Positions 18,265-27,941 are shown, counted from the first letter of the stretch. The stretch is DNA of 64,000 bases from Vibrio algivorus (GCF_002218005.2 NZ_AP018679.1:372001-436000); one strand, 5' to 3'. Translations and numbers: made by a program. The notes: generated from the sequence alone by a model not told the origin.

Positions 18265-19452
18265 ATGCAACGAGTTGTATTTAAGTTTTCGTTAGAAGAA
18301 TATCAACAACGCTTACTTAAAGTCCGTCAATCAATGGAAGAGAATGAGCTGGATTTATTAATCATTCATGATCCTTCCAATATGGCATGGTTAACTGGAT
18401 ATGACGGCTGGTCTTTCTATGTCCCTCAATGCGTTGTGGTATCGACTAGCGGTGAACCAATTTGGTTTGGTCGTTATTTAGACGCTAACGGTGCTTTTCG
18501 TACTGTCTATATGGCTGCCGAGAACGTTTTTTATTATCCTGATTATTATGTAATGAACCCACATTTACACCCGATGGAATATTTGGTGAAAGCCGTTCTT
18601 GCACCTAAATTATGGGATCGTGGGCGTATTGGCGTTGAAAAGGATAACTACTATTTTAGTGCGACAGCATTCGAATGGTTGAGAGATAGTTTGCCAAACG
18701 CTCAGTTATTGGATGCGACTGGTTTAGTGAATTGGTGTCGTGCGGTGAAATCGGATCAAGAGTTATTGTATATGTATCACGCCGCGAGAATCGTTGAAAA
18801 CATGCATCGAGTGGCATTTGAAATGATTGAACCGGGTTTACCTAAGCATCATTTGGTTGCAGAGATTAATCGTCAAGCCGTACTTGGTTATGAAGGACAC
18901 TTTGGTGATTATGCTTCAATCGTACCTATGCTACCTTCTGGTGCAGATGCTTCAGCGCCACACTTAACATGGGATGATCAGCCTTTCAATAAAGGGGAAG
19001 GTACCTTTATTGAAATGGCTGGAGTACACCGTCGTTATCATTGCCCATTATCTCGAACGATATTTTTAGGTGAGCCAAACGATGAATTTAAACGTGCCGA
19101 TGAAGCGTTAACTATTGCTTTGGAAGCCGCTATGGATGTCGCGAAACCTGGGAATACTTGCGCCGATGTGGCCAATGTACTGCAGACTATTTTAGATAAA
19201 GCGGGTTTTGATCGCGCCGGTGCTCGTTGTGGTTATCCGATAGGTCTGAGTTATCCTCCGGATTGGGGGGAGAGAACCATGAGCTTACGCAGTGGTGATG
19301 ACACGGTATTGCAAGAAGGCATGACGTTCCATTTGATGCCCGGCCTTTGGTTTGATAGTTGGGGATTGGAAACCACGGAAAGTATTGTGATTACATCATT
19401 TGGTGCACAAGCTTTATGTGATTATCCGCGACATCTATTTATTAAACATTAG
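18265..19452 (+). CDS. doeA: Ectoine hydrolase DoeA (M24 peptidase family)
   Basis: A 395-residue M24-fold enzyme. It is not a true aminopeptidase but closely resembles Halomonas DoeA, which opens the ectoine ring to N-acetyl-diaminobutyrate. Shared stretches include DPSNMAWLTGYDGWSFYV, HPMEYL, GVEKDNYYFSA, LVNWCRAVKS, LPSGADASAPHLTWDD, RRYHCPLSRTIFLG, GYPIGLSYPPDWGERTMSLR and GLETTESI. The ATG at 18265 lies 7 bases after AAGAGG, and its length matches the family (about 399). The upstream ATG at 18259 is too close to the ribosome site. doeX follows after a 36-base gap. Confidence 0.88.
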   Translation: MQRVVFKFSLEEYQQRLLKVRQSMEENELDLLIIHDPSNMAWLTGYDGWSFYVPQCVVVSTSGEPIWFGRYLDANGAFRTVYMAAENVFYYPDYYVMNPHLHPMEYLVKAVLAPKLWDRGRIGVEKDNYYFSATAFEWLRDSLPNAQLLDATGLVNWCRAVKSDQELLYMYHAARIVENMHRVAFEMIEPGLPKHHLVAEINRQAVLGYEGHFGDYASIVPMLPSGADASAPHLTWDDQPFNKGEGTFIEMAGVHRRYHCPLSRTIFLGEPNDEFKRADEALTIALEAAMDVAKPGNTCADVANVLQTILDKAGFDRAGARCGYPIGLSYPPDWGERTMSLRSGDDTVLQEGMTFHLMPGLWFDSWGLETTESIVITSFGAQALCDYPRHLFIKH

Positions 19453-19488
19453 GTTTATACCCAAGTAACTTGCCCTTCCGGAGGTGTG

Positions 19489-19953
19489 ATGCAACTTGAT
19501 CAATATGATATGAAAATACTGCAGATCTTGCAGGAAAATGGGCGTATTACTAAATCACAATTAGCAGATGAAATTCATTTATCTGTTAGCCCATGCTGGG
19601 AACGAGTTAAAAAGCTAGAAAAAGCCGGCATTATTGAAGGTTATGGAGCTAGAGTAAATATTAATCAAATCTTAAAACGCACTTCGGTTCTGGTTGAAGT
19701 TTCTTTAAAAGAACATCATTCGAGAGCGTTTAAACGATTTGAATCATTAATGTGTGAAACTCCAGAAGTCACAGATTGTTACGCCACTGGCGGTGGGGTT
19801 GACTATATCATCAAGGTACAGGCTCAAGATATTGATCAATACCAACGTTTAATGGACTTATGGCTTGATTCCGACCTTGGAATTGAGCGTTATTTTACCT
19901 ACATTGTGACAAAAACCATCAAGCAAAATGCTACTTCAGTTGAAAGCGCTTAG
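19489..19953 (+). CDS. doeX: Lrp/AsnC-family regulator of ectoine degradation, DoeX
   Basis: A 154-residue Lrp/AsnC protein. The N-terminal helix-turn-helix contains LDQYDMKILQILQENGRITKSQLADEI and SVSPCWERVKKLEKAGIIEGYGA (residues 2-56). A C-terminal RAM/ligand-binding domain has VTDCYATGGGVDYIIKV. GGAGG precedes the ATG by 4 bases. A partial copy of the dispersed TATACCCAAGT repeat (19456-19466) lies in its leader. In Halomonas, DoeX regulates the doe genes; the same role is inferred here. Confidence 0.85.
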   Translation: MQLDQYDMKILQILQENGRITKSQLADEIHLSVSPCWERVKKLEKAGIIEGYGARVNINQILKRTSVLVEVSLKEHHSRAFKRFESLMCETPEVTDCYATGGGVDYIIKVQAQDIDQYQRLMDLWLDSDLGIERYFTYIVTKTIKQNATSVESA

Positions 19954-20171
19954 ACTACGTCAAATTTACTTGAAAGGTGCTTTACATTCCGAATTTTGAA
20001 GCCATTTGGGCAAACTTAATGTCACCAGAAAAAATCTCTGAATTCTGGTGACTCAACAGAAAAAAACTTACCTTAATCTCTTTTCTTCAAAAACATTCTC
20101 ACTCGGCTTTTTTTATCCTTTAACTATGAGCTAATTCTTCTACTCATACTTTCATAGGACGGGAGGTTATC

Positions 20172-21740
20172 ATGGGATTTGCTGAACGAGGTATCTACTC
20201 AACTAATGATCTAACTAATCATCATGTTGCTAATTACGCTAGCAATAGTGAGCATAAAGCGTCGCACGAAATGATGACGTTACTGGATGATGTTCGTCTG
20301 GTAAGAAATCATGCGTATATCAATGGCAAATGGCAATGCGGTGATCGCTTTCATGCAGTTGAAAACCCAGCTAACAACCAGACCGTTGGTTACATAAGCA
20401 TGTTAAATGAACAGCAAATTGAAGAAGCCATCGAATCGGCTGACAATGCTTTTCATCCTTGGCGAAAATTAAGTGCCGATCAGCGAGCAGAGCTTCTAAT
20501 GAATTGGTACTACGCCATTTTAGAAGCCAAGCAAGATTTGGCATATTTAATGGTAGTAGAACAAGGAAAAACGTTAGCTGAAGCCATAGGGGAAGTCGAA
20601 TATGGTGCATCCTTTATTCGTTGGTTTGCTGAAGAAGCACATCGTAGCTACGGCCATACCATTCCAAGTCATATCAACAATGCACAACTTTCTACACTAC
20701 GAGAACCTATTGGTGTTGCGGCTTTAATTACACCTTGGAATTTTCCTAATGCCATGATCACACGTAAAGCGGCGGCCGCATTAGCCATTGGTTGTACCGT
20801 TGTGATTAAGCCTGCGAGTGATACGCCATTTTCGGCTCTTGCTTTAGCAGAGTTGGCTGATCGCTGTGGTTTTCCTGCTGGAGTATTTAACGTGGTGACG
20901 GGCGAGGCAGCGATGATTTCAAAAACGTTGTGTGCTTCTCCTATCGTTAAAGCTTTGTCATTTACTGGCTCAACACCGGTAGGGAAATTATTGCTAAAAC
21001 AAGCGGCGGATACGGTTAAAAAATGCAGTATGGAGTTAGGTGGTAATGCTCCGTTTATTGTGCTGGATGATATGGATATTGAACAAGCGGTACAGGCGGC
21101 GATCGATGCTAAGTTTCAAACATCAGGACAAGATTGTTTAGCCGCTAATCGTATTTTTGTACCACGTCGTCACTATGGCAGCTTTCTAAGTAAATTTGCC
21201 GAGGCAATGAATAATATCGTTGTCGGCAATGGGCTTGATCCGAAAGTGACACTTGGACCGCTTATTTCGGCTAGTGCAGCTCAAAATGCAGCTCGTTTAG
21301 TCAATGATGCCATCGATAAAGGGGCTCGCTTAATTTATCAATATCAAGGTCATCTATCGGGAGCGAACTTTTTCCCTCCTACCTTACTTGCAGATGTGAC
21401 ACCGGATATGGCGGTGTATCGCGAAGAGAACTTTTGCCCTGTTGCTGGTGTGATCCCCTACGACAATGTAGAGCAAGTGATCAAAATGAGTAACGATACT
21501 GAATATGGCTTAGCGGCTTATGTATATGGTCACAATATTCATAATATTTGGCGCTGCATGCGAGGGTTAGAGTTTGGGATGGTGAGCGTTAACTCTGTCA
21601 AAATGACCGGAGGGCCAATCCCATTTGGTGGTGTTAAACAGTCGGGGCTAGGACGAGAAGGAAGTAGCCACGGCTTTGATGAATTCAGTGAGATTAAATA
21701 CTGCTGCTTAGGGCAGCTACCAACAGCGAGCGGTTCTTGA
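20172..21740 (+). CDS. doeC: NAD(P)-dependent aldehyde dehydrogenase, probable aspartate-semialdehyde dehydrogenase DoeC
   Basis: A 522-residue ALDH-superfamily enzyme of the GabD/DoeC group. It shows the cofactor-binding region TPWNFPNAMITRKAAAALAIGC, catalytic-region MELGGNAPFIVLDD, nucleophile context SGQDCLAANRI (Cys) and the C-terminal PFGGVKQSGLGREGSSHG. In ectoine breakdown it would oxidise aspartate semialdehyde to aspartate. Succinate-semialdehyde dehydrogenase is the main alternative. It has an unusual extension of about 34 residues before MMTLLDDVRLVRNHAYINGKW. The start at 20172 has GGAGG in good position, so the extension may be real. doeD follows 30 bases downstream. Confidence 0.82.
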   Translation: MGFAERGIYSTNDLTNHHVANYASNSEHKASHEMMTLLDDVRLVRNHAYINGKWQCGDRFHAVENPANNQTVGYISMLNEQQIEEAIESADNAFHPWRKLSADQRAELLMNWYYAILEAKQDLAYLMVVEQGKTLAEAIGEVEYGASFIRWFAEEAHRSYGHTIPSHINNAQLSTLREPIGVAALITPWNFPNAMITRKAAAALAIGCTVVIKPASDTPFSALALAELADRCGFPAGVFNVVTGEAAMISKTLCASPIVKALSFTGSTPVGKLLLKQAADTVKKCSMELGGNAPFIVLDDMDIEQAVQAAIDAKFQTSGQDCLAANRIFVPRRHYGSFLSKFAEAMNNIVVGNGLDPKVTLGPLISASAAQNAARLVNDAIDKGARLIYQYQGHLSGANFFPPTLLADVTPDMAVYREENFCPVAGVIPYDNVEQVIKMSNDTEYGLAAYVYGHNIHNIWRCMRGLEFGMVSVNSVKMTGGPIPFGGVKQSGLGREGSSHGFDEFSEIKYCCLGQLPTASGS

Positions 21741-21770
21741 GTAAATGAGTGAATTAAAAGGAGAAAAGAT

Positions 21771-23171
21771 ATGACTAAATCAACAGAGCAACTTTTAAAA
21801 ACTGACCGCGAGAGCATTTTTCACTCTTCTACTCATTTGAAGCAGTACGCCGCAGGTGAGCTACCAGGCCGTATTATTACAGGCGCGAAAGGGTTGAAAA
21901 TAACGGATTCGGAAGGTATTGAACTACTTGATGGATTTGCCGGTTTATATTGCGTCAACATTGGTTATGGGCGTGAAGAAATGGCCGATGCTATTTATGA
22001 ACAAGCGAAAAAACTGGCGTACTACCACACTTATGTTGGTCATACTAATGAAGCATTAATTGAGCTTTCTGACCGAATTTTAAAATGGGCTCCAGAAGGT
22101 ATGAGCAAAGTCTACTACGGTCTATCGGGTAGTGATGCGAATGAAACCCAGCTCAAACTGGTGTGGTATTACAACAACGCTCGAGGAAAGCCAGAGAAGA
22201 AAAAAATTATCTCTCGTGAGCGTGGGTATCATGGTTCTAGTATAGCTTCCGGCTCTATGACTGGCTTGCCGATTTTCCATGCGCATTTTGATCTACCACT
22301 TGAACGCATTAAGCACACTATGTCACCTTATTATTACCACCGTGAAGTGGATAATATGAGTGAAGAAGAGTTTTCTCAATTATGTGCAGATCAACTCGAA
22401 GCACAGATTTTAAAAGAAGACCCTGATACCGTGGCTGCAATGATAGCGGAGCCAGTATTAGGAACGGGCGGCATTGTACCACCACCAAACGGTTATTGGC
22501 CTGCCATTCGTAAGGTGCTCGATAAATATGACATCTTATTGATTGCCGATGAAGTTGTGTGTGGGTTTGGCCGACTCGGTGCAAACTTTGGTTCTGATTT
22601 ATACCAAATGAAGCCAGATCTTATGACGGTCGCGAAAGGGTTAACTTCTGCGTATTTGCCTTTATCTGGTGTGATCATTGGCGATAAAGTATGGTCTGTA
22701 TTGGAAGATGGTACTGATCAATGGGGCGCAATTGGCCATGGTTATACCTACTCAGGGCATCCTATGGGCGCAGCCGCTGCATTATGCAATCTCGATATTA
22801 TTGAACGCGAAGGGTTGGTGGAAAATAGCCGGGTAGTTGGACAATACTTACAACAACAAATGCATGCTAAGTTTGTCGATCATCCTATGGTTGGAGACAC
22901 CCGTGGTGTTGGCTTGTTACATGGATTGGAGTTTTCATCGGATAAATATCATCGCACTCAATTTGATCCTAGCTTAAAAGTTGGGCCACAGGTTGCGGCA
23001 GCCTGTTTAGATCGAGGTTTAATTGCTCGTGCTATGCCACATGGGGATATTCTAGGTTTTGCCCCACCTTTAGTCGCAACTAAAGATGATATTGATCAGA
23101 TAGTAGATGTTACTGAGCAAGCGGTGAATCAGGTGATGGATAAGTTAGTTAAGCAGAAACTTTGGTTCTAG
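21771..23171 (+). CDS. doeD: Class III aminotransferase, probable diaminobutyrate transaminase DoeD
   Basis: A 466-residue PLP-dependent class III aminotransferase. It has GLYCVNIGYGREEMADAI, YGLSGSDANETQLKL, RERGYHGSS, the PLP-phosphate region LLIADEVVCGFGRLG, and the Schiff-base lysine in TVAKGLTSAYLPLSGVI. In the ectoine pathway DoeD would convert 2,4-diaminobutyrate to aspartate semialdehyde, feeding DoeC. Omega-amino-acid:pyruvate transaminase is a related alternative. AAAAGGAG precedes the ATG, and a strong terminator follows. Confidence 0.82.
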   Translation: MTKSTEQLLKTDRESIFHSSTHLKQYAAGELPGRIITGAKGLKITDSEGIELLDGFAGLYCVNIGYGREEMADAIYEQAKKLAYYHTYVGHTNEALIELSDRILKWAPEGMSKVYYGLSGSDANETQLKLVWYYNNARGKPEKKKIISRERGYHGSSIASGSMTGLPIFHAHFDLPLERIKHTMSPYYYHREVDNMSEEEFSQLCADQLEAQILKEDPDTVAAMIAEPVLGTGGIVPPPNGYWPAIRKVLDKYDILLIADEVVCGFGRLGANFGSDLYQMKPDLMTVAKGLTSAYLPLSGVIIGDKVWSVLEDGTDQWGAIGHGYTYSGHPMGAAAALCNLDIIEREGLVENSRVVGQYLQQQMHAKFVDHPMVGDTRGVGLLHGLEFSSDKYHRTQFDPSLKVGPQVAAACLDRGLIARAMPHGDILGFAPPLVATKDDIDQIVDVTEQAVNQVMDKLVKQKLWF

Positions 23172-23203
23172 AGCTGCGGAGATGACAGAATCGGCTTGAA
23201 AAC

Positions 23204-23254
23204 AAAGCATTCTTTCTCGCTTATTTGGGTGAGAAGGAATGCTTTTATTTTTTG
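23204..23254. terminator. Bidirectional terminator between doeD and the MscS gene
   Basis: A 15-bp near-perfect stem (AAAGCATTCTTTCTC / GAGAAGGAATGCTTT) with a 12-base loop, followed by a T-rich run. The two flanking genes converge on it. Confidence 0.85.
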
Positions 23255-23259
23255 TTCAG

Positions 23260-24405
23260 CTACTTCATTTTAATTGAAAATTTTGGTTTTTCTGTTGTAT
23301 CCCCGTCTGAGTTTTGCGTTGTTTCTGGGCTCGGGTAGTTCAAGTGACTCTGCATATGCAATGCTTGCGCAGGAAGGGCCACATCGGCACCGTGCTTATG
23401 GACAATATCTAAAGCTTTTAATAGCACATCTTGTTTAACTTCATGGAAGCGTACCCAAGCGACGGTTTTTGTTAAGGCGTAGATGAAGAAGTTTAATGAT
23501 GAATCACCAAAAGTATCAAAATTTACAATGACAGTTTGGCGTTCATCAATGCCAGGATGATTGGTGACCATATCGCGAACCTCTTTAATAATGTCATTCA
23601 CTTTATTGGCATCTTGATAACGTAACCCAATGGTCTCGTAGATTTGTCGATTTAGCATTCGAGAAGGGTTTTCAACGACGATATTACTAAAAATAGCATT
23701 GGGAACATAAAGCGGACGTCGGTCGAAGGTCCGTATTACTGTCATTCGCCAGCCAATTTTTTCTACTGTTCCTTCAATGCTTCTATCTGGAGAGCGGATC
23801 CAGTCATTAACTTTAAAAGGTCGATCTAGGTAGATCATCATTCCGCCAAAGAAATTAGAAAGTAAATCTTTAGCTGCAAGACCTGCGATTAAACCACCGA
23901 CACCACCAAATGTAAGTAAACCAGAAAGACTCAAGCCTAAAGTTTGCAATATCGTCATTGCACCAATGATGAAAATGACAATACGCACAACTTTGGATAA
24001 GGCTTGAACGGTCGTTTCATCACGTTTACTGTTTTCTAAAATGACGTCTTCTGAATAGCGGACAAGACGAAATAGAGTCCAAACCACTAAACTGATTCCG
24101 AGCAACCCTTGTATGGTATACAGCCAAGAAATTGAACGATCAAATAAGTCTTCAAGTAAAACACTGATGCCCATTAGCATCGGCCAGCACCAGATAAGTG
24201 TACTGATTGGTGCTTGAACGGCGTGAATAATGACATCGTCCCATCGTAGGGATGTCTTTTCGGCTACTTTCATTAAGCGCGCGTAGACAAAGCGCCAAAT
24301 TAACCAAACAAAAAAGCTAAAAGCGGCAATGGTGAGTAGGTCGGTTGCCCAATTGTATGAATGGTTAGCGAGAAAGGTATTAAAATGTTCATAGAATGCT
24401 TTCAA
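23260..24405 (-). CDS. MscS-family mechanosensitive channel
   Basis: A 381-residue membrane protein. It has about five N-terminal transmembrane helices and then the MscS pore helix LSLSGLLTFGGVGGLIAGLAAKDLLSNFFGGMMIYLDRPFKVNDWI (in parts, residues about 155-205). A beta domain (GTVEKIGWRMTVIRTFDRRPLYVPNAIFSN) and a C-terminal alpha/beta cage follow. Its topology resembles E. coli YnaI-type medium-size channels more than MscS itself. It probably releases solutes upon hypo-osmotic shock, which fits the neighbouring ectoine and potassium genes, though they are not co-transcribed. Confidence 0.9.
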   Translation of the reverse strand: MKAFYEHFNTFLANHSYNWATDLLTIAAFSFFVWLIWRFVYARLMKVAEKTSLRWDDVIIHAVQAPISTLIWCWPMLMGISVLLEDLFDRSISWLYTIQGLLGISLVVWTLFRLVRYSEDVILENSKRDETTVQALSKVVRIVIFIIGAMTILQTLGLSLSGLLTFGGVGGLIAGLAAKDLLSNFFGGMMIYLDRPFKVNDWIRSPDRSIEGTVEKIGWRMTVIRTFDRRPLYVPNAIFSNIVVENPSRMLNRQIYETIGLRYQDANKVNDIIKEVRDMVTNHPGIDERQTVIVNFDTFGDSSLNFFIYALTKTVAWVRFHEVKQDVLLKALDIVHKHGADVALPAQALHMQSHLNYPSPETTQNSDGDTTEKPKFSIKMK

Positions 24406-24724
24406 ACTGATTTCCTGCTAAACGAGTGTGTATCACTATGTGTACGCTATCAAAAATCCCAGTTTATTCCTACTCTTACTATTAATCTACCGTATGGGTT
24501 CCCTTGAGCGATAATGCTTGATTTATGTTAGTTTGACTAATTAGAGCAAATTATAAACATTTTAGTGATGGAAGGTTAAAAAAGCCGTTAAGATACAGCA
24601 AGGTTCTGATTTTTGATTAATAATAAGTTGGTGTTTAAAGAAATAGTTGGTAGGGTTTGTCGATCTTTTTCATTATTTATCTACTGTACATAATGTTCAG
24701 TGATTTGAAAGGCTATATCAGAGT
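24406..24724. other. Divergent intergenic region between mscS-like gene and ktrA
   Basis: A 319-base AT-rich gap holding the promoters of two divergently transcribed genes. No ORF, repeat or convincing operator was found. Confidence 0.4.
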
Positions 24725-25387
24725 ATGAAATCTTCAATTAAACAGTTTGCAGTTATCGGGTTAGGACGTTTTGGACGTTCAGTATGTGAAGAATTATGTA
24801 GTGCCGGTGCAGAAGTGCTTGCTATAGATATTAATGAAGAAAGAGTTAAAGGTGTCTCCTCTATTGCGGCTAATGCGATTGTGGCCAATTGCACTAATGA
24901 AGAAACCGCCCAAGAATTGAAGCTTGAAGAATATGATATGGTAATGGTTGCGATTGGTTCAGATGTGAATGCGAGTATTTTAACGACTCTAGTAGTTAAA
25001 GAATTAGGAGCCAAAAACGTCTGGGTTAAAGCGAACGATAAATTCCACGCCAAAATCTTACAGAAAATTGGTGCAGATCATGTGATTTTACCTGAGAGGG
25101 ACATGGGGATTCGCGTTGCTCGTAAAATGCTAGATCGTCGAGTGTTTGATTTCCATGATATTGGTAGTGGTTTGGCAATCAGTGAAATTGTTATTGCGCT
25201 TAAAAATATGGGTAAAAAGCTAGGTGATTTATCTCTTTGTAAAGATCCCGATATGAAGGTACTTGCGATTAAACGTGGGCCTGAAATTATTGATTCACCA
25301 GAATACGATACAACACTTGAAATGGGCGATATTTTATTCATTGTAGGGCCGCAAGATATCATGGCTCATAAAATAAAATCGATGTAA
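24725..25387 (+). CDS. ktrA: Potassium uptake regulatory subunit KtrA
   Basis: A 220-residue cytoplasmic RCK protein. The RCK_N Rossmann domain begins QFAVIGLGRFGRSVCEELC (nucleotide motif GLGRFG) with acidic LAIDINEERV at the end of strand 2. The RCK_C domain spans about 140-220. KtrA octamers gate KtrB in response to ATP/ADP and cyclic-di-AMP or sodium, depending on species. It is 10 bases upstream of ktrB. Confidence 0.93.
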   Translation: MKSSIKQFAVIGLGRFGRSVCEELCSAGAEVLAIDINEERVKGVSSIAANAIVANCTNEETAQELKLEEYDMVMVAIGSDVNASILTTLVVKELGAKNVWVKANDKFHAKILQKIGADHVILPERDMGIRVARKMLDRRVFDFHDIGSGLAISEIVIALKNMGKKLGDLSLCKDPDMKVLAIKRGPEIIDSPEYDTTLEMGDILFIVGPQDIMAHKIKSM

Positions 25388-25397
25388 TAGGCTAACC

Positions 25398-26765
25398 ATG
25401 AAGTTATTAGAAACTCGAGGTTCAGTCTTTACCATTAAACAAGATGGTGAGAGTAAAGGTTGGTCTGAACCTAAAATTATACTAGGTAGCTTTCTTTCTA
25501 TCTTGATTCCAGCAGCAGTTCTGCTGACATTGCCTGTTTTCTCTGTTTCTGGTTTGTCATTTACCGATGCGCTCTTTACTGCAACATCTGCGATTAGTGT
25601 GACAGGTTTAGGGGTCGTAGATACTGGGCAGCACTTTACCATTGAAGGTCAAATATTATTAATGCTACTGATGCAGATCGGTGGTCTTGGTCAAATGACG
25701 TTATCAGCAGTTCTTCTGTATATATTTGGTGTCCGTTTGAGCTTAAAACAGCAAGCAGTAGCGAAAGAAGCTTTAGGCCAAAGTAAACATATCAACCTTA
25801 AGAAGTTGGTCATTAAGATTATTATCTTTGCTTGTATTGCAGAGCTTATTGGTATGGCAATTTTAGCCTTTACCTGGGTACCTGAGATGGGGTGGGGAAA
25901 AGGTTTGTATTATTCCTTGTTCCATTCGGTTTCCGCTTTTAATAATGCCGGATTTTCTTTATTTTCAGACAGCATCATGGGTTACGTAGCAGATCCAGCG
26001 GTTACTTTTCCTCTTGCAGGTTTATTTATTATTGGCGGTATCGGTTTTACCGTCATTACGGATGTCAGTGCCAATTGGCGTCGTGGATTTCGTGGTTTCA
26101 ATTTACACACCAAAATCATGTTAACCGCTACTCCTGTTTTATTGTTATTTGGCACTATTATGTTTTGGCTACTAGAGCGTAATAACTCTGCAACAATGGG
26201 AAATTTATCAGAAGGTGGTCAATGGTTAGCGGCTTTTTTCCAATCCGCAACCGCACGTACTGCTGGTTTTAATAGTATTGATATAAGTCAGTTAACCCAG
26301 CCAGCGCTACTCATAATGATCGTTTTAATGCTGATTGGTGCCGGTTCTGCATCAACGGGTGGTGGCATTAAAGTGTCTACGTTTGTGGTAGCAATTGTGG
26401 CAACTTGGGCATTTTTAAAGCAGAAACAACATGCGGTTTTATTTCGTAGAACAGTCAGCTGGCCTAAAGTAACCCGTGCATTAGCAATCATTGTTGTCAG
26501 CGGTATTATTTTAACTGGTTCGATGTTTCTATTGATGCTTACGGAAAAAGCCAGTTTTGATAAAGTGTTGTTTGAAACTATTTCAGCATTTGCAACGGTA
26601 GGGGTTTCTGCAGGATTAACAGCAGAGTTATCAGAACCCGGAAAATATATCATGGTAGTGGTCATGATTATTGGCCGTATCGGTCCTCTGACTTTGGCAT
26701 ATATGTTAGCGAAACCGAAGCCAACTTTATTGAAATACCCAGAAGACAATGTCCTTACTGGCTAA
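25398..26765 (+). CDS. ktrB: Sodium-dependent potassium transporter subunit KtrB
   Basis: A 455-residue membrane protein of the Trk/Ktr/HKT superfamily with four M1-P-M2 repeats. Filter-region glycines are visible in SAISVTGLGVVDTG, SVSAFNNAGFSLF, SATARTAGFNSID and SAFATVGVSAGLT. It imports potassium driven by sodium and partners KtrA directly upstream. This pair is typical of Vibrio osmoadaptation. Confidence 0.94.
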   Translation: MKLLETRGSVFTIKQDGESKGWSEPKIILGSFLSILIPAAVLLTLPVFSVSGLSFTDALFTATSAISVTGLGVVDTGQHFTIEGQILLMLLMQIGGLGQMTLSAVLLYIFGVRLSLKQQAVAKEALGQSKHINLKKLVIKIIIFACIAELIGMAILAFTWVPEMGWGKGLYYSLFHSVSAFNNAGFSLFSDSIMGYVADPAVTFPLAGLFIIGGIGFTVITDVSANWRRGFRGFNLHTKIMLTATPVLLLFGTIMFWLLERNNSATMGNLSEGGQWLAAFFQSATARTAGFNSIDISQLTQPALLIMIVLMLIGAGSASTGGGIKVSTFVVAIVATWAFLKQKQHAVLFRRTVSWPKVTRALAIIVVSGIILTGSMFLLMLTEKASFDKVLFETISAFATVGVSAGLTAELSEPGKYIMVVVMIIGRIGPLTLAYMLAKPKPTLLKYPEDNVLTG

Positions 26766-26875
26766 TGAATTTAACATTTAGACCACTCCCTTTGGAGTTG
26801 GTATTAATTTGAAATGATGTGTTAAAGCGAGCTAAGAGAGTGTTCGCTTCAACGTATAAATAACGAGGTTTTTAC

Positions 26876-27274
26876 ATGCGCACGATTGGTAATATTTTAT
26901 GGTTTCTACTGGGTGGCGTATTCATGGGGCTGCTTTGGTGGTTAGCTGGCCTGATTTGTATTTTAACGATTATTTGTATTCCTTGGGCTAAATCGTGCTT
27001 TATTATCGGAACGTTTACCTTCTTTCCGTTTGGTAAAGAAGCCGTTAAGCGAAATGAACTGACCTTCAAAGAAGATATTGGTACAGGCTTTTTAGGAATG
27101 ATTGGTAATGTTGTGTGGTTTATCTTTGCTGGTATTTGGCTCGCACTGGGTCACTTAGCGTCAGCACTTGCTTGTTTCGTGACAATCATCGGTATTCCTT
27201 TTGGCATCCAGCACATCAAATTAGCCGTTATTTCATTGGCACCAATTGGTCAAACGATTGTTAAGAAATACTAA
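26876..27274 (+). CDS. yccF: YccF-domain inner-membrane protein
   Basis: A 132-residue membrane protein with two copies of the YccF domain. The paired motif GNILWFLLGGVFMGLLWW...IPWAKSCF and GNVVWFIFAGIWLALGHL...IPFGIQH is evident. The cellular role is unknown. The ATG at 26876 follows a GAGG-like ribosome site. The OsmC-like gene begins 20 bases downstream. Confidence 0.85.
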   Translation: MRTIGNILWFLLGGVFMGLLWWLAGLICILTIICIPWAKSCFIIGTFTFFPFGKEAVKRNELTFKEDIGTGFLGMIGNVVWFIFAGIWLALGHLASALACFVTIIGIPFGIQHIKLAVISLAPIGQTIVKKY

Positions 27275-27294
27275 ACTTATTAAAAGAGAACAAT

Positions 27295-27693
27295 ATGCAA
27301 GCACAAGTAAAATGGGTTGATGGTTTTCAATTTATTGGTGAATCACAGTCTGGTCACTCTATTGTGATGGATGGTAATGGTGGTAAAATGGCACCAAGTC
27401 CAATGGAAATGGTATTGATGGCAGCTGGTGGTTGCAGTTCGGTTGATGTCGTTGATGGTTTAAAAAATACCGGGCAAAATGTAAAAACCTGTGTTGCTAA
27501 GCTGACTACTGAGCGTCGAGACACTGCACCGAAAGTATTTACCGCGATTAATATTCATTTTGAATTAACTGGTGAGCAATTAGATGAAGAACAAGTAGAA
27601 AAAGTCGTTTCTGAATCATTAGAAAAATATTGTTCAGTCTGTTTAATGCTTGGTGCAGGCGTCACGATGACACATAGTTGGTCAATTATTTAA
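27295..27693 (+). CDS. OsmC/Ohr-family protein (YhfA type)
   Basis: A 132-residue OsmC-family protein. It has the PSPMEMVLMAAGGCSSVDVV motif carrying the first conserved cysteine (about residue 48) and the second in KYCSVCLMLGAG. These cysteines form the peroxidatic pair in Ohr/OsmC enzymes. The sequence resembles the YhfA branch, whose substrate is not established. AAAGAGAA precedes the ATG. Confidence 0.87.
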   Translation: MQAQVKWVDGFQFIGESQSGHSIVMDGNGGKMAPSPMEMVLMAAGGCSSVDVVDGLKNTGQNVKTCVAKLTTERRDTAPKVFTAINIHFELTGEQLDEEQVEKVVSESLEKYCSVCLMLGAGVTMTHSWSII

Positions 27694-27779
27694 AAAGTTT
27701 GTTAATAAAGTTGATTTTACTAGATAACTTTACTTAACTATCTGATAATAATGCTGTATTGATTTTTTGGAGATGAGTT

Positions 27780-27941
27780 ATGGATAATAAATTAGTTGCA
27801 ATTATTTTAGCGGTATTACTTCCACCGGTAGCTGTATTTTTGAAGTGTGGGGTAGGTAAAGATCTACTGATTAACGTAGTATTATGTTTCTTATTTTTCT
27901 TCCCTGCGATGATCCACGCTTTATGGCTTGTGACTAAGTAA
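27780..27941 (+). CDS. YqaE/Pmp3-family small membrane protein
   Basis: A 53-residue protein with two hydrophobic helices and the Pmp3/UPF0057 pattern LLPPVAVFLKCGVGKDLLINVVLCFLFFFPAMIHALW (in parts). TTGGAG lies 9 bases before the ATG. Members help maintain membrane potential under salt stress in yeast; the bacterial role is unclear. It is short and easily missed, but motif and ribosome site support it. Confidence 0.85.
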   Translation: MDNKLVAIILAVLLPPVAVFLKCGVGKDLLINVVLCFLFFFPAMIHALWLVTK

